Shown one piece after another: positions 58,562 to 64,000 of a stretch of DNA of 64,000 bases. Made by a program: the position numbers and the translations under genes. Within the stretch, counting starts at the first letter, position 1. Each line of letters begins with the position of its first letter. Source of the stretch: Actinomadura kijaniata NBRC 14229 (GTDB lineage: Bacteria > Actinomycetota > Actinomycetes > Streptosporangiales > Streptosporangiaceae); NCBI RefSeq assembly GCF_001552175.1, contig NZ_BCQR01000044.1, positions 1 to 64,000 on the forward strand, written 5' to 3'. The notes under the pieces were generated by a model. It did not search any database, was not told the DNA's origin, and saw nothing but the letters and a program-made list of their open reading frames with translations.

Positions 58562-59977
58562 TCAGACGCCCGCCTTCCCCTTGTCCAGGGTGACGCCGTC
58601 CGGGACGGTCGCCGGCGCCCGGTCGTCGGCGGCGGTGTCCCGCGCCGCCACGTGCTCGTCGAGCAGGGTGGCCTCGTTGAACGGGTCCTCGCCGCTGAAC
58701 ACCCGCCGCGCCTGGTCCCGGTCGAACTCGCCGGTCCACGTGCCGACCAGGACGGTCGCGACGGCGTTGCCCGCGAAGTTGGTCAGCGCGCGGGCCTCGG
58801 ACATGAACCGGTCGATGCCGACGATGAACCCGACGCCGTCCACCAGCTCCGGCCGGTGCGACTGGAGGCCGCCCGCCAGCGTGGCCAGGCCCGCGCCGCT
58901 CACCCCGGCCGCGCCCTTCGAGGCGATGATCATGAAGAACAGCAGCGCGATCTGCGAGCCGATCGACAGCGGCTGGTCCTGCGCGGCGGCGATGAACAGC
59001 GTCGCCATCGTCAGGTAGATCGCGGTGCCGTCCAGGTTGAACGAGTACCCGGTCGGCACGGTGATGCCGACGACCGGCCGGGACACGCCCAGGTGCTCCA
59101 TCTTGGCGATCAGCCGGGGCAGCGCCGACTCCGACGACGAGGTCGACAGGATCAGCAGGAACTCGCGGGCCAGGTAGCGCAGCAGCGTGACGATGTTGAT
59201 CCGCGCGCCGAGCCACAGCACCGCGCCCAGCACGCCGAACACGAACACCGCGCAGGTGATGTAGAAGCCGAGCATGATGACCGCCAGGCTGCGCAGCGCC
59301 GACCAGCCGGTCTCGCCGACCACCGCCGCGATCGCGCCGAACGCCCCGACCGGCGCCGCCCACATGATCATGGAGAGGATGCGGAAGATCCACCGCTGGA
59401 CGTGCTCCAGCCCGCGCCGGATCGGCTCGCCCGCCGGTCCCATCTGCTGGAGCGCGAACCCGGCCAGCAGCGCCACCAGCAGGGTCTGGAGGACCTGGCC
59501 CTCGGTCAGCGCCGACACCAGCGTGTGCGGGATGATCCCCAGCAGGAAGTCGGCGGTGCCCTCGGCGCCCTTGGCCTGCTCGTGCGCCTTGGCGGCGGCC
59601 TCGGGGTTGAGGTGCATGCCCTCGCCCGGGTGCAGCAGGTTGCCGACGACCAGCCCGATGAGCAGCGCGAACGTCGACATCGTCAGGAAGTAGCCGAGCG
59701 CGATCAGGCCGACCCGGCCGACCTTGGCGGCGCGCGCCACCGAGCCGATGCCCAGCACGATCGTGCAGAAGATGATCGGCGAGATCATCATCTTGATCAG
59801 GTTGACGAACCCGGTGCCGAGCGGCTTGAGCTCCTTGGCCAGGTCCGGCGTGGCGAATCCGACCACGACGCCGAGGAACACCGCGACCAGGACCGCGATG
59901 TAGAGGTAGTGGACCCGGTCGCGCCGCTGTCGGGGCTCGGCTGTCCGCTCGCCGGGGGGTGGGGTGTCGGGTGACAC
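58562..59977 (-). CDS. dctA: C4-dicarboxylate:cation symporter
   Basis: 471 aa, DAACS/glutamate transporter fold, importing succinate, fumarate and malate. Motifs: LIKMMISPIIFCTIVLGI, the re-entrant STSSSESALP, GYSFNLDGTAIYLTMA and DRFMSEARALTNFAGN. I start at GTG 59977 with AGGAG 8 nt upstream; ATG 59995 overlaps the ribosome site. Divergent from a DcuS-like sensor, the expected regulator. Confidence 0.93.
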   Translation of the reverse strand: MSPDTPPPGERTAEPRQRRDRVHYLYIAVLVAVFLGVVVGFATPDLAKELKPLGTGFVNLIKMMISPIIFCTIVLGIGSVARAAKVGRVGLIALGYFLTMSTFALLIGLVVGNLLHPGEGMHLNPEAAAKAHEQAKGAEGTADFLLGIIPHTLVSALTEGQVLQTLLVALLAGFALQQMGPAGEPIRRGLEHVQRWIFRILSMIMWAAPVGAFGAIAAVVGETGWSALRSLAVIMLGFYITCAVFVFGVLGAVLWLGARINIVTLLRYLAREFLLILSTSSSESALPRLIAKMEHLGVSRPVVGITVPTGYSFNLDGTAIYLTMATLFIAAAQDQPLSIGSQIALLFFMIIASKGAAGVSGAGLATLAGGLQSHRPELVDGVGFIVGIDRFMSEARALTNFAGNAVATVLVGTWTGEFDRDQARRVFSGEDPFNEATLLDEHVAARDTAADDRAPATVPDGVTLDKGKAGV

Positions 59978-60045
59978 GGTCGTAGCTCCTCTCATCGCCG
60001 GATCGACCCGTCCATGTCCGGCTGAACAGCGACTATGCGCGGTTA

Positions 60046-60061
60046 TGTGACCGGTGTCACC
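60046..60061. promoter_or_regulatory. CRP-like box in dctA-sensor intergenic region
   Basis: TGTGA-CCGGTG-TCACC matches the CRP/Cap consensus TGTGA-N6-TCACA in nine of ten positions. It lies 69 nt upstream of the dctA start and 51 nt upstream of the sensor start. A second GTGTAC...GTTCAC pattern follows at 60065-60081. Confidence 0.5.
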
Positions 60062-60111
60062 TTTGTGTACGTTTTGTTCACGCGAAAACGGGGTGAGGAG
60101 GAAACAACGCC

Positions 60112-61758
60112 ATGCGGCTACCCCGTTGGGCGGTCGTGGACACGCGAAGGTGGAGCCTGGCCCGGCGGCTGCTGGGCCTCCAGGCCGTGCTGGTCGCGCT
60201 GCTGGTGGCGGCCGGGGCGGCGCTGGCCTGGCTGGACGCGGAACGGGCGGCGCGGGACCGGGCGCGGCAGACGGTGACGGCCGTCGCCGCGACGATCGCC
60301 GACGCGCCGCACGTGGGCCCCGCGGTCGCCGCCGGGGACCCCGGGCGCACGTTGCAGCCGTTCGCCGAACGGGTCCGCGCCGACACCGGCGTCGACTTCA
60401 TCACGATCATGAGCCCGGCGGGGATCCGCTACACCCATCCCGACCCGCGGCAGATCGGGCACCGTTTCCTCGGCAACACCGGGCCCGCGCTGGCGGGCCG
60501 GACGTTCAGCGAGACCTACGCCGGCACGCTCGGGCCGTCGGTGCGGGCCGTGGCGCCGGTGCGCGACGGCCGCGGGCGCGTGGTCGGGCTGGTCGCGGCC
60601 GGGATCACCGTGCGGACGACCTCGGCCGAGCTGCGCGAGCGGCTGGTGTCGCTGACGGCGGTCGCGGCCGCGGTGCTGCTGGCCGGGATCGCCGGGAGCT
60701 ACCTGCTCAGCAGGCAGCTGCGGCGGCAGACGCGGGGCATGGCCCCGGGCGAGCTGCGCGGCATGTTCGACTACTACGCGGCGATCCTGCACTCGGTGCA
60801 CGAGGGGCTGCTGCTGGTGGACCGGGAGGGTCGGGTGGCGCTGTGCAACGACGCCGCCCGCGACCTGCTGGACCTGGGCCGGGCCGGGGATCCGCGCGGC
60901 CGGCCCGTCTCCGCGCTGGGGCTGGCGCCGGAGCTGGCCGCCGCGCTGGCGGCGGCGGAGCTGCGCGACGACGAGATCCATCTCAGCGACACCCGCGTGC
61001 TGGTCGTCAACGCCGCGCCGGTCACCTCCGAGGGCCGCGCGATGGGCCATGTGGTGACGCTGCGCGACCACACCGAGCTCCAGTCGCTGACGGGCGAGCT
61101 GGACTCGGTGCGCGGATTCGCCGAGTCGCTGCGCGCCCAGGCGCACGAGGCCGCCAACCGGCTGCACACGGTGGTGTCGCTGGTGGAGATGGGCCGTCCC
61201 GAGCAGGCGGTGGAGTTCGCGACCGCCGAGCTGGCCGACGCGCAGCGGCTCACCGACCAGGTGGTGGGCGCGGTGGCGGAGCCGGTGCTGGCGGCGCTGC
61301 TGCTGGGCAAGTCCGCCGAGGCCGCCGAGCGCGGCGTGGAGCTGCGCATCGAGGGCGGGGCCGACCAGATGGCCGACCCGCGCGGCCTGGACCCCCGCGA
61401 CCTGGTGACGGTGCTGGGCAACCTGGTGGACAACGCCGTGGACGCCGCCGTGGAGAACGCCGCCGAGCGTTCCCCGCGCGTGACGGTCGCGGTGCGCGGG
61501 GAGGGCGACGCGCTGGTGTTCCGGGTGTCCGACAGCGGGCCGGGCGTGGACCCGGCGGCGGTGCCGGAGATGTTCCGGCGCGGCTGGACGACCAAGCCGG
61601 CCGGCAACGGCCTGGGCCTGGCCCTGGTCGGCCAGGCGGTCCGCCGCCACGGCGGCACGATCGAGGTGGACGGCGGCGCGGCCGGGAACGGCGGCGCGAC
61701 CGTCACCGTCCGGCTGCCCACCGGGGGCGGCGCGTCCGGGGAGGGGGCCGGGGGATGA
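60112..61758 (+). CDS. DcuS/CitA-type sensor histidine kinase
   Basis: 548 aa. TM1 (about 20-42), an extracytoplasmic PAS/Cache domain (FITIMSPAGIRYTHPDPRQIG), TM2 (181-200), a cytoplasmic PAS (about 222-320), and a kinase with phospho-His345 (AQAHEAANRLHT), N-box NLVDNAVDAA and GNGLGLALVGQ. The family senses citrate or C4-dicarboxylates. GAGGAGG precedes ATG 60112. It overlaps the regulator gene by ATGA and is divergent from dctA. Confidence 0.92.
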   Translation: MRLPRWAVVDTRRWSLARRLLGLQAVLVALLVAAGAALAWLDAERAARDRARQTVTAVAATIADAPHVGPAVAAGDPGRTLQPFAERVRADTGVDFITIMSPAGIRYTHPDPRQIGHRFLGNTGPALAGRTFSETYAGTLGPSVRAVAPVRDGRGRVVGLVAAGITVRTTSAELRERLVSLTAVAAAVLLAGIAGSYLLSRQLRRQTRGMAPGELRGMFDYYAAILHSVHEGLLLVDREGRVALCNDAARDLLDLGRAGDPRGRPVSALGLAPELAAALAAAELRDDEIHLSDTRVLVVNAAPVTSEGRAMGHVVTLRDHTELQSLTGELDSVRGFAESLRAQAHEAANRLHTVVSLVEMGRPEQAVEFATAELADAQRLTDQVVGAVAEPVLAALLLGKSAEAAERGVELRIEGGADQMADPRGLDPRDLVTVLGNLVDNAVDAAVENAAERSPRVTVAVRGEGDALVFRVSDSGPGVDPAAVPEMFRRGWTTKPAGNGLGLALVGQAVRRHGGTIEVDGGAAGNGGATVTVRLPTGGGASGEGAGG

Positions 61759-62495
61759 GCGGCGTGATCGAGGTGCTGGTCGTCGAGGACGACCAGGTGG
61801 CGGCCGAGGCGCACCGGCGGCACGTGGAGCGCGTCGCCGGGTTCGCGGTGGCGGGCGTCGTCCACTCGGGGGGCGAGGCGCTGCGGTTCTGCGCCCGGCG
61901 GGCCGAGGAGGGCCGCCCGGTGGACCTGGTGCTGCTGGACTTCTACCTGCCCGACACGCACGGGCTGGCGGTGTGCCGGGCGCTGCGGGCGTCGGGCAGC
62001 ACCGTCGACGTGATCGCGGTGACGTCGGCGCGGGACCTGGCGGTGGTGGGGTCGGCGGTGTCGGCGGGGGTGGTGCAGTACCTGCTGAAGCCGTTCACGT
62101 TCGCGGCGCTGCGCGACAAGCTGGAGGCGTACGCGCGGTTCCGGCGCGGGGTGGCGCGGTCCGGTGAGGCGGTCGCGCAGGGTGAGGTGGACGAGCTGCT
62201 GGCGTCGCTGCGGACGCCGGGGGACTCGACGCTGCCCAAGGGGATGAGCGAGCCGACGTTGCAGGCGGTGGCGGCGGTGCTGGCGGAGGCGTCCGACGGG
62301 CTGTCGGCGGCGTCGGCGGCCGACCGGACCGGGGTGTCGCGGGTGACGGCGCGCCGCTATCTGGAATATCTCGCCGACAACGGACTCGCCGTGCGCCGCC
62401 CGCATTACGGGCAGGTGGGGCGTCCTTCGGTGCGTTTTTACCCCGCTCGGTCCGATTCCGCAGGTGAGCAGGGAGAACCGGAGGTTTCCGGGTAG
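61755..62495 (+). CDS. CitB/DcuR-type response regulator
   Basis: 246 aa. Receiver: EDDQ acidic pocket, phospho-Asp62 (VLLDFYLPDTHG), VTSARD and LLKPF. The C-terminal HTH (SAASAADRTGVSRVTARRYLEYL, about 193-215) is the DcuR type. It likely activates dctA in response to dicarboxylates. Followed by a strong terminator. Confidence 0.93.
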   Translation: MSGVIEVLVVEDDQVAAEAHRRHVERVAGFAVAGVVHSGGEALRFCARRAEEGRPVDLVLLDFYLPDTHGLAVCRALRASGSTVDVIAVTSARDLAVVGSAVSAGVVQYLLKPFTFAALRDKLEAYARFRRGVARSGEAVAQGEVDELLASLRTPGDSTLPKGMSEPTLQAVAAVLAEASDGLSAASAADRTGVSRVTARRYLEYLADNGLAVRRPHYGQVGRPSVRFYPARSDSAGEQGEPEVSG

Positions 62496-62517
62496 GGGGA
62501 CCGGTACGGGCGGCGAT

Positions 62518-62553
62518 GGGACCGAAGGCCATTTCTGGCCTCGGTCCCGTTTT
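62518..62553 (+). terminator. Rho-independent-type terminator
   Basis: GGGACCGAAGGCC pairs with GGCCTCGGTCCC across ATTTCT (one bulged A), followed by GTTTTGTT. It ends the sensor-regulator operon. Downstream, TTGACG (62571-62576) may be a -35 of the Asp23 operon, and a (CGAT)3CG tract lies at 62627-62640. Confidence 0.85.
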
Positions 62554-62682
62554 GTTGCGGTAAAGGAATTTTGACGTATTCATATGGCCGCCGGGCGGTT
62601 CCGGGCGGGAACGGCGGAGCATCAAACGATCGATCGATCGGCGCACGGCCGGTCACGTCGACTCACGCATCGGGGGGACGTT

Positions 62683-63345
62683 GTGAGCCAGGACAGCGGA
62701 CAGTCCACCAGGCCGGCCGTCGGCACGCTGCCGAACCAGGCTCCGCGACCGGGGGCCGAACGCGGCGACCAGCGACAGGAGGGCGGGCGCCAGGAGGAAC
62801 GGCGCCCCGGCGGGGAGATGCGCCGCTCGGAGTCGGACGACTCCAGCGTGCTGCAGACCGAGCACGGCCGCACCCGGATCGCCGACGGCGTGGTCGCCAA
62901 GGTCGCGGGCATGGCGGCCCGGGAGATCGGCGGCGTGCACGCCATGGGGCGGGGCATGACGCGCGCGTTCGGGGCCGTGCGGGGACGCCTGGGCGGCAGC
63001 GACAACATCACCCAGGGCGTCTCGGTCGAGGTCGGCGAACGCCAGGCCGCCGTGGACCTGGACCTGGTGGTGGAGTACGGGGTCGCCATCCCCGACCTGG
63101 CCGCCGCCGTCCGCGAGAACGTCATCAACGAGGTCGAGCACATGACGGGCCTGGAGGTCGTCGAGGTGAACATCACCGTGGACGACATCCACCTGCCCGG
63201 CGAGGACGACGACGAGGGCGACGGGGGCGAGGGGTCCAGGAGCGCGCTGGAGAGCGCGAAGGAGAAGGTCCGCGGCGCCGGGGAGGCGATGCGCGAGCGG
63301 GCCGGCGGCTCGGGGGAGTCCGCCGCCAACCGCCGGGTCGAGTGA
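62683..63345 (+). CDS. Asp23/Gls24 family alkaline-shock protein
   Basis: 220 aa. A disordered charged N-terminus precedes the Asp23 domain (about 60-165): GRTRIADGVVAKVAGMAAREIGGVHAMG, VSVEVGERQAAVDLDLVVEYG, and VNITVDDIHLPGED. Asp23 proteins cover the inner membrane through AmaP and respond to envelope stress. The C-terminal tail is Ser/Glu-rich. GTG 62683 has GGGGGGACG upstream. Confidence 0.88.
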   Translation: MSQDSGQSTRPAVGTLPNQAPRPGAERGDQRQEGGRQEERRPGGEMRRSESDDSSVLQTEHGRTRIADGVVAKVAGMAAREIGGVHAMGRGMTRAFGAVRGRLGGSDNITQGVSVEVGERQAAVDLDLVVEYGVAIPDLAAAVRENVINEVEHMTGLEVVEVNITVDDIHLPGEDDDEGDGGEGSRSALESAKEKVRGAGEAMRERAGGSGESAANRRVE

Positions 63346-63347
63346 CC

Positions 63348-63776
63348 ATGCCCGCGACGCAGAGCACGGCGCGGCACGAGAACGCCGGACGCGCCCCCGG
63401 GGAGGCCGCGCGGGCGGGCGCCGCGCCCGGCGACGCCGCGCGCGACGCCACCGACCGCACCGGACCCACGCCGCTCGACCGGGCCGAACGCGCCGAACGC
63501 GTCGCCGCCGCGGCCGCCGGGGTGGACGGCGTCGCCGGGCTCACCGCCGGGCCGCGCGGACGGCTGGTCACCTACCGGATCGGCGCGCCGGTCGCGGGCG
63601 TCGCGTTCCGGGACGCCGAGGTGGAGATCGGGCTGGTCGCCGAGTACGGGCGGGTGCTGCCGGAGCTGGCCGACGCCGTCCGCGCGGCGGTCCTCCCGCT
63701 GGCCGGCGGACGCCCCGTCCACGTCCTGGTCGCCGACCTGACCGATCCCGCCGCCCCGGAGGAGGCGGATGCCTGA
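63348..63776 (+). CDS. Second, shorter Asp23-like protein
   Basis: 142 aa. After a disordered Ala/Arg-rich N-terminus it has a partial Asp23-like domain: AAAAAGVDGVAGLTAGPRGRLVTY, AEVEIGLVAEYGRVLPELADAVRAAV and VHVLVADLTDP. It lies 2 nt after the first Asp23 gene and overlaps the next gene by 8 nt, so the three are coupled. Confidence 0.75.
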   Translation: MPATQSTARHENAGRAPGEAARAGAAPGDAARDATDRTGPTPLDRAERAERVAAAAAGVDGVAGLTAGPRGRLVTYRIGAPVAGVAFRDAEVEIGLVAEYGRVLPELADAVRAAVLPLAGGRPVHVLVADLTDPAAPEEADA

Positions 63777-64000
63777 CCCCCGGCCGAGCCCGGCGGACGA
63801 ACGGGCCGCCTACCGCGCCTGGCTCCGGGCCAACCATCCGGACCTGGGCGGCGACCCCGAGGCGTTCCGGGCCGGGCTGGAGACCTGGCGGGGACGGCGG
63901 CGGCCCGCCGTCTGGGCGCACACCGAGATCGTCGCCGTCCGGCGGCGCGGGGGGCCGGTCGCGCTGATCGGCCGATGGCGGGCGCGGCGCCTGCGGGCCC
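63769..64000 (+). CDS. J-domain-like protein in the Asp23 operon, 3' end outside window
   Basis: At least 77 codons from ATG 63769 (GGAGG about 4 nt upstream), overlapping the Asp23-like gene by 8 nt. YRAWLRANHPDLGGDPEAFRAG resembles helices II-III of a DnaJ domain with the HPD motif, although helix I is short. The later part is basic (RRRR, RWRARRLRA). Small HPD proteins next to Asp23 genes occur in actinobacteria; the partner DnaK interaction is unproven. Confidence 0.55.
   Translation, partial: MPDPRPSPADERAAYRAWLRANHPDLGGDPEAFRAGLETWRGRRRPAVWAHTEIVAVRRRGGPVALIGRWRARRLRA

Overview
The window is about 75% G+C, with strong G/C bias at third codon positions, many GTG starts and many 4-bp start/stop overlaps. 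The gene content is actinobacterial: mec-cysO-cysM sulfur carrier system, F420-type nitroreductase, DUF2017, DUF3618, a CU044_5270-type protein, and an Asp23/AmaP set. A filamentous actinomycete of the Actinomadura/Streptosporangiales type is the best guess; this is inference from gene content, not a database match. There is no rRNA, CRISPR array, integrase or complete insertion sequence. One tRNA is present, tRNA-Leu(UAG).

Layout. 0-7.8 kb: end of an M43 metalloprotease gene, a superfamily 2 helicase, an MFS exporter, the nicotinate salvage run pncB-pncA-gntK (minus strand), then clpS and DUF2017. 7.9-21.3 kb: a conserved housekeeping block (mec, a short leaderless ORF, cysO, cysM, thioesterase, murI, metallo-beta-lactamase, rph, rdgB, an L12-like membrane protein) flanked on both sides by clusters of MEDS-domain sensor proteins, three on plus and four on minus. 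21.5-30.4 kb: tRNA-Leu, MFS exporter with divergent GlxA/AraC regulator, Bcp-type peroxiredoxin, and a minus-strand group with GH4 glycosidase, sugar kinase, SIMPL protein, fold III PLP enzyme and a lipoprotein esterase. 30.5-45.5 kb: two paralogous epoxide hydrolases, a TetR/LLM/SDR regulon, an ABC exporter beside a two-component system, and a four-carbon acid-sugar phosphate catabolic cluster (DUF1537 kinase, PdxA2, TIM barrel) with divergent LysR. 45.5-64 kb: small accessory units (isochorismatase, TetR with zinc tail, beta-helix protein, SugE/azoreductase/TetR, AKR, LysR/nitroreductase, a decayed methyltransferase, Nudix, DUF47-Pit, purU), then an Asp23/AmaP envelope-stress set interrupted by dctA and its DcuSR-like two-component system.

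The most unusual content is the set of seven MEDS proteins. Each fuses a predicted hydrocarbon-type sensor domain to either an STAS-like anti-anti-sigma module or a GHKL anti-sigma-kinase module, and the modules alternate. There is no sigma factor gene in the window. The plus-strand kinase has lost its ATP-binding motifs, and none of the STAS modules keeps the phosphorylatable serine, so any partner switching must differ from the SpoIIA/Rsb scheme.

Non-coding structure is rich. Two copies of a ~180-bp element with terminal inverted repeats sit exactly between convergent genes, whose TAG stop codons lie in the flanking CTAG sites. A dual-hairpin repeat begins at gene stop codons. A 16-bp minisatellite follows, and partly encodes, the tail of a TetR gene. 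About ten genes appear to be transcribed leaderless from TANNNT -10 boxes 6-8 nt before the start codon, including a short ORF upstream of cysO that may be a cysteine-responsive attenuator.
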